A stretch of DNA of 64,000 nucleotides, taken from the NCBI RefSeq assembly GCF_900110485.1, contig NZ_FODY01000001.1, forward strand, positions 124,001 through 188,000. The letters are read 5' to 3'. Under the pieces are notes generated by a model, which saw only the letters and a program-made list of their open reading frames with translations, was not told the DNA's origin and made no database searches. This DNA is from Propionispora vibrioides (GTDB lineage: Bacteria > Bacillota > Negativicutes > Propionisporales > Propionisporaceae). Shown in pieces: positions 8,524-17,237 of this stretch; positions within the stretch are counted from its first letter, which is position 1; every line of letters starts with the position of its first letter. Position numbers and translations under genes: made by a program.

Positions 8524-9420
8524 CTAAAACTTATTCCGTTGTTCCCGAAGCTCACCGATAATCTCCAAATAAGAGGCATAGCGGCTCTGAGCTATGTGGC
8601 CGTCAGTGACGGCTTCCTTTACCGCGCACTGCGGCTCCTTGACGTGAAGGCAGGAAGAAAACCGGCAATGGGCCGAGTATGGTTCCATTTCCGGAAAGCA
8701 ATCTGCCAGCTGTGCCTCTTTAATGCCGGAAAACTCCGTAAAGCTAAAACCAGGGGTGTCGACGACAAACCCTTCCCCTCCCGCTAACGGCAATAACTGG
8801 GCAAACCGTGTCGTATGTTTGCCACGTCCAATCTTCTCACTTAATTCACCGGTAGTCAATTGAAACCCCGGTTCTATTGCGTTTAAAAGAGTTGATTTTC
8901 CCACACCCGACGGACCGGCGAAAGCGGAAATTTTTCCGTACAGAATCTGTTTTAATTCCGCTACACCGGTGCCCTCTTTGGCGGAGAGAGCAAGCACCGG
9001 ATAGCCGATCGCTCGGTACAGGTTAATAATATCCTGCAAACGGTCCGCCGGCAATAGCTCAATCTTATTTATGCACAGGTATGCTTTTAAACCGGACAAA
9101 GCGGCAAGCACCAGAAAACGATCGACAAGTCCCACATGAAGGTCGGGTGTGGCAGCGGCAAATGTGACGATTACTTGATCAACATTGGCGACCATCGGTC
9201 GCTCCAATTTGGTACGCCTAGGTAAAATCTGCTCAATAACTCCCTTATCCGGTCCGTTGAGCGTGTACTGCACGATATCCCCAACTAACAGGGAAAAACG
9301 TTCCTGCTTCATTCTGCCTCGCAGGGTGCAAGTAATTTGGCTCGAATTGGTTTGCACATAGTAAAAGCTATTATAGGTCTTTACTACAATGCCCTGTATT
9401 AACTCATTCCCCTGCATCAC
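8524..9420 (-). CDS. rsgA: Ribosome small-subunit-dependent GTPase RsgA
   Basis: Circularly permuted GTPase acting late in 30S assembly. After an N-terminal OB domain the G motifs come in the permuted order: INKIE (G4), SAKEG (G5), GPSGVGKST (G1), then DTPGF (G3). The C-terminal zinc site CRFSSCLHVKEPQC is complete. It has 298 residues. The start is either GTG 9420 (AGGAG 8 nt upstream) or the next codon ATG 9417, which overlaps the prkC stop as TGATG. Downstream of prkC is the usual Firmicute position. Confidence 0.96.
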   Translation of the reverse strand: MMQGNELIQGIVVKTYNSFYYVQTNSSQITCTLRGRMKQERFSLLVGDIVQYTLNGPDKGVIEQILPRRTKLERPMVANVDQVIVTFAAATPDLHVGLVDRFLVLAALSGLKAYLCINKIELLPADRLQDIINLYRAIGYPVLALSAKEGTGVAELKQILYGKISAFAGPSGVGKSTLLNAIEPGFQLTTGELSEKIGRGKHTTRFAQLLPLAGGEGFVVDTPGFSFTEFSGIKEAQLADCFPEMEPYSAHCRFSSCLHVKEPQCAVKEAVTDGHIAQSRYASYLEIIGELREQRNKF

Positions 9421-11291
9421 AATGTCTGCTCCTGGGTCAGTGTTCCATTCAGATACACCTGCATGCGCACTTGCCCTACGCCTTCAATTTGCTTTTCAAT
9501 CTTATCGCCAGGCTTGTGAGCGCTTTCGTAAACCACTCGCCGGCCATTGGTGTCTGTAACTACGATTTGGACAACCTGGCGCGACGCCCCGTCAGGCACA
9601 GTAATCTGTACTATAGCCCGTTTAATGGCACTAGGCGCACTTCTTGCCACAGTAAAATCAATAGAAGTGCCCTCCGTCACCTCGGCTGCGGCAGGCGGAT
9701 TCTGACCGATGATCGTACCGGGAGGATACTTGTCGCTGGCCTCTTCCGTTACCTTGCCCTGCTTCAGCTTCAGGCTTTCCAGCTGTGTACTCACGGTAGT
9801 TAAAGGCGTTCCCTGAAAATCAGGCAGTACAATTTTGCGGGGAGTCGGGCCTTTGCTAACCACCAGATCAATAGGCGTACTCTTATTTACATGAGCCGGC
9901 GGACGGGGATTTTGGCTAATAACCGTATCGGCCGCCACATCCGTGGAGAACTGTTCGTCAACCCGGCCCAAGGTAAGCCCTGCATTCTTCAGTTGCAGCT
10001 CCGCATCTCTGCGCGTTAAACCTCGCAAATCGGGCACTACGGTGATTTCACCGCCTTTGCTAACCACCAGTGTGATCGTACGCTGTTCCTTGACGGTCGC
10101 TCCCGCTTCCGGATACTGGGATACAACATAGCCGGCGGGAACAGTATCGTTATAGGCCTCGGAAATAGAGACCCGTAAGTTTTGGTTAGTTAATACTGTT
10201 TTGGCAATTTCGACCTGCTTCCCTACCACATCGTTGACTACCACATCATTGTTGCTCCAGAACTTACCGAAGATCAGAAAAGAACCCAGAGCCACACCGA
10301 AGAACAGCAATACTAACAACAAAATCCACCAGAGCTTGGATTTTTTCTGGTTATTAGCCCGTTTATTTTCATTCTTTACCACACGGGTCGAAGCCGCATT
10401 GGTCTCCGTGATTTTAGGCAATACCTGAGTGGGAAAATCGCTGTGCGATAGCCGGCGGGTATGATCATCATGCAAATAATTCTGAGAAAGTTTAAGATCA
10501 GCAATCATTTGCCCGATATCATCAAACCTGGCCGTTACCTCCTTGGCCATAGCCTTTAGGACGGTAGCCTCAACCAAAGGCGGGATTTGAGGATTAATTT
10601 CCCGCGGCGGCCGGGGCTCTTGCTGCAGGTGCTGCAAGGCAATGCTAATGGGTGTCTCACCATTAAACGGCACAACACCAGTCAACATTTCATATAAAAC
10701 AACACCTAAGGAATAAATATCCGACTTATTACTTACCATTTCGCCCTTAGCCTGTTCCGGTGAAAAATAATGAACCGATCCCAAAATGGTTCCGGTATGA
10801 TTCATCGTGGCTGAAGTAACCGCCCGGGCAATCCCAAAGTCCGTAACCTTCACCCGTCCTGTACGGGTAATTAATATATTATGAGGTTTAATATCGCAAT
10901 GGACCAAATTATTCTGATGTGCATGCTCCAGAGCTTCGGCAATTTCTATGGCAATGCGGATTGCATTTTCCACCGGTAAAGCATTGCTGCGGACAATACG
11001 ATCCTTAAGTGTCTCTCCCGATATGTACTCCATGATTATGTAATAAATACCCTCATCCTGTCCAACATCATAAATATTTACGATATTAGGATGTGATAGC
11101 CTGGCGGCTGCCTGGGCCTCGCGGCGGAATCTGGTTACAAATTCATCGTCATGGGTGAATTGGGAACGCAGTACCTTGACGGCAACCGACCGATCCAACA
11201 GTTGGTCATGGGCCCGATAGACATCCGCCATTCCACCGCCGCCGATATGTTCCAATATAGTATATCTGTTGTCTAATGTTTTATTGAGCAT
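9417..11291 (-). CDS. prkC: Membrane Ser/Thr kinase with PASTA repeats (PrkC/PknB family)
   Basis: Receptor kinase that senses peptidoglycan or lipid II fragments and phosphorylates cell-wall and translation proteins. The kinase domain (about 7-265) has the glycine loop GGGGMADVY, VKVL lysine, catalytic HCDIKPHN and DFGIARA. The HCD in place of HRD is seen in other clostridial members. A basic linker and a transmembrane helix (about 322-344) follow, then three PASTA repeats and a C-terminal domain rich in beta strands. The frame opens at GTG 11300, but AGGGGGTG is best spaced for ATG 11291. Confidence 0.96.
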   Translation of the reverse strand: MLNKTLDNRYTILEHIGGGGMADVYRAHDQLLDRSVAVKVLRSQFTHDDEFVTRFRREAQAAARLSHPNIVNIYDVGQDEGIYYIIMEYISGETLKDRIVRSNALPVENAIRIAIEIAEALEHAHQNNLVHCDIKPHNILITRTGRVKVTDFGIARAVTSATMNHTGTILGSVHYFSPEQAKGEMVSNKSDIYSLGVVLYEMLTGVVPFNGETPISIALQHLQQEPRPPREINPQIPPLVEATVLKAMAKEVTARFDDIGQMIADLKLSQNYLHDDHTRRLSHSDFPTQVLPKITETNAASTRVVKNENKRANNQKKSKLWWILLLVLLFFGVALGSFLIFGKFWSNNDVVVNDVVGKQVEIAKTVLTNQNLRVSISEAYNDTVPAGYVVSQYPEAGATVKEQRTITLVVSKGGEITVVPDLRGLTRRDAELQLKNAGLTLGRVDEQFSTDVAADTVISQNPRPPAHVNKSTPIDLVVSKGPTPRKIVLPDFQGTPLTTVSTQLESLKLKQGKVTEEASDKYPPGTIIGQNPPAAAEVTEGTSIDFTVARSAPSAIKRAIVQITVPDGASRQVVQIVVTDTNGRRVVYESAHKPGDKIEKQIEGVGQVRMQVYLNGTLTQEQTL

Positions 11292-11304
11292 GAACTTCAC
11301 CCCC

Positions 11305-12732
11305 TTATCGTAATGCCTGTGCTAATATTTTCCGGGCGATGGGAGCGGCTATCTGACCACCGGCCCCCGCGTTTTCCACAATAACAGCAATAGCAACTTC
11401 CGGATTATCGGCAGGTGCGAACCCGATAAACCAGGCATGCGATTCTCCATGAGGATTCTCTGCCGTTCCGGTTTTTCCTGCCACTTGGATACCGCCTAAA
11501 CCGGCAGCACCGCCAGTACCTTCATTTACTACAGTTACCATCATATTTTTTATTTCATCAGCCACTTCAGGAGCAGCCGGTGTCAACCAAGTCTCCGGCG
11601 AGTACGTCTTTCTCACACTGCCATCGGCAGCCTGTATTTGGCTGACAAGAAATGGTTTCATCAACTTTCCCTGATTCGCAAAACTACTAGCTAACAACGC
11701 CATGCGCAACGGCGTAACCAATAAGCTGCCCTGACCGATCCCGGTTTGGGCCAGATCACCATCACTCAGTTTTGAAAACTCCGGCAAATGACTGGGCGTT
11801 TCCTGCAAGTCTTGCCCAAGAGGTTTTAGGAAGCCATACCGGTCAAACGTTTCTTCCAATCTTTTACTTCCCAGTTTCAAGGTAAGACTGCCAAACATAG
11901 TATTGCAGGAAACAGCCAGGCCTTGCTGCAAGTTAATTTTTCCATGCTTTTGCGAATCATGCTCATTAAGCACATAATCAGGCCCGATTTTCAAGGCCCC
12001 GTCACAATTAAAAGTCCAAGCCAAATCAACTATTTTCTCCCGCAAAACCGATTCCGCGATCATAACTTTTATAGTTGAACCCGGCGGATACAATCCCTGG
12101 GTAGCCCGATTCAAAAGCAAGCTATCCTTGGAGTGTGATATATTGTCCCAGTCAGCCTCTACCGAATTAGGATCGAAGGCCGGCTTACTTACCATCGCCA
12201 GAATTTCTCCGGTACGGGGATTTAAAACAACAACGGCTCCCCGGTGATTACCTAGCGCTGAATAAGCTGTCTTTTGCAGATTTACATCCAGCGTTAACTT
12301 TACATTATCACCCTGCTCCGGCATAAACAGCTGGGCAATAGCGCCCCACTGAGCCAATGGTGTATTGAGGCCTGTCAAGTAAGCGGCATAGGAAGCTTCC
12401 ATCCCTGATTTTCCATATTTATCACTATTATACCCGACAATATGCGCCGTTACCGGCCCAAAGGGATAGTTGCGCTGCTGACCGTTCTCTGACCTTTCAC
12501 TATAGGCAAGTTTATTGTTATTTCTATCCAGGATTTGACCGGTTAATACCCGCTTGCTGGCTTCCGTGAGTCGTTTATTCAGAGGATGTTCCGCAAGCGA
12601 ACGGCTCTCGTAGGTCTGCAGATAGGAAACATAAATGAACAGGATGCATAAAAGAGCCAGAATACAAATGGCAACCTTGCGAATATGGCTGCGCAGCGAA
12701 TTTTCAAATCCATTAAAGCGGTTAGAATTCAT
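11305..12732 (-). CDS. pbpA: Class B penicillin-binding protein (PbpA family transpeptidase)
   Basis: Peptidoglycan transpeptidase anchored by an N-terminal membrane helix (about 18-38). A short dimerisation domain precedes the catalytic domain, which has S219TIK222, S275CN277 and K420TGT423, so all three catalytic motifs are intact. The 475-residue length and lack of a long pedestal match the PbpA type found beside RodA in actinobacterial pknB clusters rather than the large PBP2 type. The ATG overlaps the preceding rodA/ftsW stop as ATGA, consistent with paired synthesis. Confidence 0.93.
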   Translation of the reverse strand: MNSNRFNGFENSLRSHIRKVAICILALLCILFIYVSYLQTYESRSLAEHPLNKRLTEASKRVLTGQILDRNNNKLAYSERSENGQQRNYPFGPVTAHIVGYNSDKYGKSGMEASYAAYLTGLNTPLAQWGAIAQLFMPEQGDNVKLTLDVNLQKTAYSALGNHRGAVVVLNPRTGEILAMVSKPAFDPNSVEADWDNISHSKDSLLLNRATQGLYPPGSTIKVMIAESVLREKIVDLAWTFNCDGALKIGPDYVLNEHDSQKHGKINLQQGLAVSCNTMFGSLTLKLGSKRLEETFDRYGFLKPLGQDLQETPSHLPEFSKLSDGDLAQTGIGQGSLLVTPLRMALLASSFANQGKLMKPFLVSQIQAADGSVRKTYSPETWLTPAAPEVADEIKNMMVTVVNEGTGGAAGLGGIQVAGKTGTAENPHGESHAWFIGFAPADNPEVAIAVIVENAGAGGQIAAPIARKILAQALR

Positions 12733-13991
12733 ATGTTCTTAGGCCTCATTTCGGATATACCAAATAAAATCCCTAATAGGATGAAGCCGGACAGCACAGA
12801 ACTTCCACCATAGCTGATCATCGGCAAAGTAATTCCTGTAAGTGGAAAAAACTTGGTAACCCCGGCAATAATCAGGAATATCTGCAAACCCATACTAGCG
12901 GACAGACCGCCGCCGAGCAACGCATAAAAGGGATCTTCCTGCAGCCAAGCAGTCCGAAAGGCGCGGTAAACTAAAAGAATGTAGATTAGCATCACTGCTC
13001 CCGCTCCTAAAAAACCAAGCTCCTCACCTATGGCCGCAAAGATAAAATCAGTATGAACTTCCGGAATCATATTGGGAAATCCGTAGCCCAAACCACTGCC
13101 TAGCATGCCGCCTGAACCAAAGGCGAATAAGGACTGCACAATTTGATAGGCTCTGCCATTCGGATCGGCCCAGGGATTGAGCCAAATATCCACTCTGGTT
13201 TGAATATGAGGATAGAGCATATAACACAAAACCGATCCGCCTAAAAACAAAACGGCCCCAATCAGAATATAACTCAACCGTCCACTAGCCATATAACTCA
13301 TCAAAATGGTTATGCTGAAATATAAAAGTGCCGATCCCATATCCCGCTGTAAAACAAGCACCAGCATGGTTATTCCCCAGACGACCAGCAAAGGAGCAAC
13401 AAACCGGGGATGGGGCAGCATAAAGGGCCCCACCCGTTTACTGGCATAAGCCAGTACCTCACGCCGTTCATTCAAATAGGCCGCCAGGAATATGACAATA
13501 AACAGTTTGGCAAATTCCGAGGGCTGAAAACGGATGGGTCCTAAAATAACCCAACTGCGGTGTCCGCCAATATCCACACCTAATACAATAGCCGCCAGTA
13601 ACAAACTAATACCGATAAAGCCGCAGATATATTTATATTTTGTTAAGGCTTCGAGGTTTTTCGAAAAATGAACGGTCAGACCAAAAGCCGCTATACCAAG
13701 CAGCATCCAAAGCACTTGTGAAAAAAACAAATCCGGCGTTAAACGAAAAACCATAATTAAGCCAATCGCCGATAAGACGGCAGTCAACGGAAAAAACAGC
13801 GGGTCTCCGTGATAACCGGTTTTGGACAGATAAATGCTTACCCCGAACCAAGCCATGACTACAGCGGCTATCGCGCCCAGCACCGGATAATCCATATGCT
13901 TTTGAACCAGGCCGACAACGACGACGCCGTTAATCAACACGGCACTGGCCAACAGTAGCAAGAGATAATCCGCTTTCCCAGTTCTTGTCAT
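12729..13991 (-). CDS. RodA/FtsW/SpoVE-family peptidoglycan glycosyltransferase
   Basis: A SEDS-family polymerase that makes glycan strands from lipid II. The 420 residues contain about ten to twelve hydrophobic segments. Family signatures visible are GGHRSWI, FQPSEFAKL (about 158-166), LQRDMGSALL, and the late GITLPMISYGGSS. The ATG overlaps the upstream phosphatase stop (TAATG) and the 3' end overlaps pbpA by 4 nt, so the polymerase and transpeptidase are tightly co-expressed. RodA-like versus FtsW-like identity cannot be settled from motifs alone. Confidence 0.93.
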   Translation of the reverse strand: MTRTGKADYLLLLLASAVLINGVVVVGLVQKHMDYPVLGAIAAVVMAWFGVSIYLSKTGYHGDPLFFPLTAVLSAIGLIMVFRLTPDLFFSQVLWMLLGIAAFGLTVHFSKNLEALTKYKYICGFIGISLLLAAIVLGVDIGGHRSWVILGPIRFQPSEFAKLFIVIFLAAYLNERREVLAYASKRVGPFMLPHPRFVAPLLVVWGITMLVLVLQRDMGSALLYFSITILMSYMASGRLSYILIGAVLFLGGSVLCYMLYPHIQTRVDIWLNPWADPNGRAYQIVQSLFAFGSGGMLGSGLGYGFPNMIPEVHTDFIFAAIGEELGFLGAGAVMLIYILLVYRAFRTAWLQEDPFYALLGGGLSASMGLQIFLIIAGVTKFFPLTGITLPMISYGGSSVLSGFILLGILFGISEMRPKNI

Positions 13992-14725
13992 TATACATCA
14001 CCATATTGCAGCCAAATGGCCGTTATATTATCCATACCGCCTGCCGCATTGGCCTTATCAATCAGGTTATCTACAACCTTTTGGCTTTCAACAGCAGCAC
14101 CATTTACAGATAAAATTTGAAGAATGTCCTGCTCACTAAGCATATTGGTCAAGCCATCAGTGCAGAGCAATATGTGATCTCCCGGTTTCCATTGAAACAC
14201 ACCGCTGTCAATTTTAATGTCAGGACTAGTGCCGACCGCCCTGGTAAGCATATTACGCTGGGGATGGGTCTGCATTTCATCTCTGGTTATATTGCCATTG
14301 AGAAACAACTCCCAAACCAGCGAGTGGTCACTGGTAATTTGCAGCATATTCTCTTTTTGAAACAGGTATAACCGGCTATCGCCGACATGACTCCAGTAAA
14401 CGGTATCTGTTTCCACATAGACTGCCGTCAGCGTAGTTCCCATTCCCAAATATTCCGGTTTACTTAAAGAAGCCTGGTAAATCAGTTCGTTGGCATGGGA
14501 AATGGCGTCTTCCATCAAATTCTGCAAAGGAATTTTCCCATAACCTGCCTCCACTTGTTCCAGCAAAGCTCTAATAGCCAGCCCGCTGGCAACTTCACCT
14601 GCCGCATGTCCACCCATACCGTCTGCCACAGCAAATAAATAGGGAGGGTGAAAGGCATAGCTGTCTTCATTGATTTCTCTCATCCGGCCGATATCTGACT
14701 TCACACTGGCTAACAAACCGATCAC
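13991..14725 (-). CDS. stp: PP2C-family Ser/Thr protein phosphatase (Stp/PrpC)
   Basis: Opposes PrkC. The 244 residues carry the PP2C metal-binding motifs: NEDS (about 19-22), VADGMGGHAAGE (about 33-44), SHVGDSRLYL, LCTDGLTN, and DNITAIWL at the end. It overlaps fhaB upstream and rodA/ftsW downstream by one to four bases. The start is GTG 14725, which overlaps the fhaB stop. A TTG three codons later has a better-spaced AGAGGTGAT and is a real alternative. Confidence 0.95.
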   Translation of the reverse strand: MIGLLASVKSDIGRMREINEDSYAFHPPYLFAVADGMGGHAAGEVASGLAIRALLEQVEAGYGKIPLQNLMEDAISHANELIYQASLSKPEYLGMGTTLTAVYVETDTVYWSHVGDSRLYLFQKENMLQITSDHSLVWELFLNGNITRDEMQTHPQRNMLTRAVGTSPDIKIDSGVFQWKPGDHILLCTDGLTNMLSEQDILQILSVNGAAVESQKVVDNLIDKANAAGGMDNITAIWLQYGDV

Positions 14726-15159
14726 CTCTCAAACTTAAAACTCACTGTCCCAATCTTTACTATGTCGCCGTCTTTTAGCAAGATTTCTCCCTTGACAGGA
14801 CGGTCATTTAAAAATGTGCCATTGGTACTGTTCAAATCAGCTAGCCAATAATCGTCCTTCTGTCCGGCAATACACGCATGGTCATGGGACACAACCGTAT
14901 CTTTGATAACAATATTGCTATGCTCATTCCGGCCGATCGTAAAGGTTTCCTTCAAGTAAAACTCCGACCGTGGAAACTGCAATCCACCGCTGTCAAGAAG
15001 GATAAGCCGGGCTTTTCTGTCATTTGTAAAAAAAGCTTTTCCCGTCAGGTCGGTATACATATATTTTATTGCAAAATATAAAAAAAGGTATATAAGTACC
15101 AGGAGACTGTATTGCAGAACTATACTAACCGCATTCACTAAAACAAGTTTTTCCGGCAA
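14722..15159 (-). CDS. fhaB: Membrane-anchored FHA domain protein (FhaB-like)
   Basis: A 145-residue protein with one N-terminal membrane helix (about 12-32) and a C-terminal FHA domain (about 70-145). The phosphothreonine-binding residues are present: IGRNEHSNI, VSHDHA, and LNSTNGTFLN. FHA domains of this gene context bind phosphorylated threonines, so it probably reads the output of PrkC at the membrane and links it to the adjacent RodA/PBP pair. That link is inferred from gene order. Confidence 0.9.
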   Translation of the reverse strand: MPEKLVLVNAVSIVLQYSLLVLIYLFLYFAIKYMYTDLTGKAFFTNDRKARLILLDSGGLQFPRSEFYLKETFTIGRNEHSNIVIKDTVVSHDHACIAGQKDDYWLADLNSTNGTFLNDRPVKGEILLKDGDIVKIGTVSFKFER

Positions 15160-15160
15160 G

Positions 15161-15922
15161 CTACTTCACCTCATATACAATGACCGTATTGCCCAGTTTT
15201 ATTTCGTCTCCGGAGCGCAAAACTTTGCGGCTGACCCGCTGACCATTCACATATAATCCATTCAAGCTATTCGCATCATGCAGGATATGGCTGTTATCTT
15301 CATAGATGATATAAGAATGCAACCGTGACGTATTCATATCCGTTAAAGTCAACTCATTACCCTCACGGCGGCCAAGATTGATTCGCCGCTTGCCGATTTC
15401 AAGGCTCTTGCCTTCATCAACGCCTTCTACCACCTGTAATACGGCCATCCTGCCATCCTGCTGACCGGCAGCAGGACTCAACTTGGTAAATACACGCGTA
15501 TCAGAAAGCTCGCTTTCCACACTGCCACCCGACGGCATTTCCATCGACGGTTCGGTGTATTCGGCATTAATCCGAACATTCCCCTGCAGCAAGGACTCAT
15601 CCGGTTCCAGACTAATAAGAGGATTTCCCACCAGCGTAAATCCTCTTCGCGACGCCTGTTCATTCAGATAGTTTGCCAGTTCAGTGCAAATGGTCTCCTG
15701 ATATGGCAACATTCGGTCATAATCTTGTTTACTTACATAAACTACATAGCCATTAGGAACATAAATATGGTCTACGCTAATAGAGCGAGCATCTTCCATG
15801 GCTCTAAACAGTTGTTTGGCAATTTCTACAGGCTGCAGTTCCCCTGCGATTTTCTTATTCAAAAAGCCTTCTATACATTTTTCAAATAAATCTTCCAGAC
15901 TGCGGACAAATTTTATTCCCAT
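15161..15922 (-). CDS. fhaA: DUF3662 + FHA domain protein (FhaA-like)
   Basis: The first gene of the signalling/wall operon, about 253 residues. The N-terminal DUF3662 domain (about 1-125) is followed by a variable acidic linker and a C-terminal FHA domain (about 175-253) with LGRREGNEL, SRLHS and NSLNGLYVNG. FhaA proteins of actinobacteria bind phosphorylated partners in lipid II export and wall synthesis; the same role here is inferred. ATG 15922 is preferred over GTG 15931 because GGAG lies 8 nt before the ATG. A consensus promoter lies just upstream. Confidence 0.92.
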   Translation of the reverse strand: MGIKFVRSLEDLFEKCIEGFLNKKIAGELQPVEIAKQLFRAMEDARSISVDHIYVPNGYVVYVSKQDYDRMLPYQETICTELANYLNEQASRRGFTLVGNPLISLEPDESLLQGNVRINAEYTEPSMEMPSGGSVESELSDTRVFTKLSPAAGQQDGRMAVLQVVEGVDEGKSLEIGKRRINLGRREGNELTLTDMNTSRLHSYIIYEDNSHILHDANSLNGLYVNGQRVSRKVLRSGDEIKLGNTVIVYEVK

Positions 15923-15950
15923 ATTATACACTCCAAATTCTTATAGCTGT

Positions 15951-15979
15951 ATTATACGCTATATTTCCAGTATAGTCAA
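15951..15979 (-). promoter_or_regulatory. Sigma-A promoter of the fhaA-rsgA operon
   Basis: TTGACT (plus-strand 15974-15979), 17 bp, TATAAT (15951-15956). It ends about 28 nt before the fhaA start, a near-consensus and presumably strong promoter. Confidence 0.85.
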
Positions 15980-15997
15980 AAATAAGCATTATCACGC

Positions 15998-16020
15998 AAA
16001 AAAAGGCGTTAACCGCCTTT
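15998..16020 (-). terminator. Terminator of the priA/def-to-rlmN transcript
   Basis: AAAGGCG, 5-nt loop, CGCCTTT followed by TTTT on the minus strand. It lies 165 nt beyond the rlmN stop; a repeat element (16038-16195) fills the space between. Confidence 0.75.
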
Positions 16021-16037
16021 TACTCTGTTTTTCCAGG

Positions 16038-16195
16038 GAAGCACTAATTTAATGAGCTGTCGGCCTGGAGAGAGAGTTTCTCGCCAGGCAAGAAAGCAAA
16101 ACCCAGAGGATCGCTGGGCTATTTCAAAGTTTACCGACATAATCAGGCGGGAAAATATCTGTCGGGACAGGCAAAGTGAATAAATCAGTGGTTCT
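16038..16195. repeat. Interspersed inverted-repeat element, copy 1 (rlmN 3' end)
   Basis: About 158 bp with imperfect terminal inverted repeats. The right end reads AATCAGTGGTTCT and the left end GAAGCACTAATTT. It aligns end to end with 41333-41493: shared blocks include GCTGTCGGCCT, GCAAGAAAG, CTATTTCAA and CAGTGGTTCT. An inner hairpin GCCTGG...CCAGGC is visible. The right terminus overlaps the last codons and TGA of rlmN. No coding capacity. Confidence 0.75.
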
Positions 16196-17228
16196 CTAAA
16201 TGCTTTTTTCTAAGCTGTCCGCAAGCCGCCTGAATATCCGCCCCCATTTCCCGGCGAACAGTAACATTGATGTTATGGGCAAGCAGCGTTTGTTCAAACC
16301 TTTTGATTGCCTCCGCCCCTGGCCGCAAGAGCCCTCTTTCCGGTACCGGGTTGACCGGAATCAAATTAACATTGGCCAACCGTCCCCGGAGCAGCTTCGC
16401 CAGCTCCTTAGCATCACTAACGCGGTCGTTACGCTCTGCAATCAAAGTGTACTCATAGGTGACCCGTCTTCCTGTCTGCGCAGCATAACGATCTCCCGCA
16501 GCCAGCAGACCAGCGATAGGATATCGTTTATTCACAGGCATAAGTGTCGAACGGCTCGTATCATTCGCAGCATGTAACGAAATCGACAGAGTAATTGGCA
16601 ACCCTTCTTGCGCCAACCGCTCTATTTCCGGCACCAGGCCCGAGGTGGAAAGCGTAATGCTGCGATAACTCAAATGTAGCCCATACTCCTCATGACATAG
16701 GCGAATAAACTTGACCACATTTTCGTAATTAGCCAACGGCTCGCCCATTCCCATAATAACAATGCTGTCTACTTTCTGTCCCTCCTGCGCAAGAAGAGAC
16801 TCGATATGCAAAACCTGCGCCATGATTTCACCGCAAGTTAAGTTTCTGGTCATTCCCTGCAAGGTAGAAGCACAAAAAATACAGCCCATGGCGCAGCCAA
16901 CCTGGGTAGACACACACACACTATTGCCATAGGACTGACGCATAAGTACTGTTTCCACAGCAGACTGATCGGGAAAACGGAGCAAATACTTACTTGTCTT
17001 CCCATCACCCGACTGCCAGACCGTCTGCAATTCATATTCCCTTACGGTAAAGTGCTCCGCCAGTAAGGTTCGCATGGACTTAGGCAGATTGATCATGGCA
17101 GAAAAATCGGTTACATGCTGCTTATATATCCAGTTGACAAGCTGCGAGGCACGATAGGCCGGCAAACCAAAAGGCTTAATGACAGCAGCAATTTCCTGAA
17201 CAAACAGCCCCAGTAAGGCCACTTTCAC
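16185..17228 (-). CDS. rlmN: Dual-specificity rRNA/tRNA adenine C2 methyltransferase RlmN
   Basis: Radical-SAM enzyme that methylates A2503 of 23S rRNA and A37 of some tRNAs. The cluster motif CAMGCIFC (CxxxCxxC, about 112-119) and the GMGEPLAN loop (about 165-172) are intact. The second catalytic cysteine is in the C-terminal QAACGQL. It has about 347 residues. The frame is open from GTG 17237, but AGGTGG lies 5 nt before GTG 17228. The last codons and stop lie within a repeat element, so its C-terminal tail may have been supplied by that insertion. Confidence 0.95.
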   Translation of the reverse strand: MKVALLGLFVQEIAAVIKPFGLPAYRASQLVNWIYKQHVTDFSAMINLPKSMRTLLAEHFTVREYELQTVWQSGDGKTSKYLLRFPDQSAVETVLMRQSYGNSVCVSTQVGCAMGCIFCASTLQGMTRNLTCGEIMAQVLHIESLLAQEGQKVDSIVIMGMGEPLANYENVVKFIRLCHEEYGLHLSYRSITLSTSGLVPEIERLAQEGLPITLSISLHAANDTSRSTLMPVNKRYPIAGLLAAGDRYAAQTGRRVTYEYTLIAERNDRVSDAKELAKLLRGRLANVNLIPVNPVPERGLLRPGAEAIKRFEQTLLAHNINVTVRREMGADIQAACGQLRKKHLENH

Positions 17229-17237
17229 TGCTACCAC

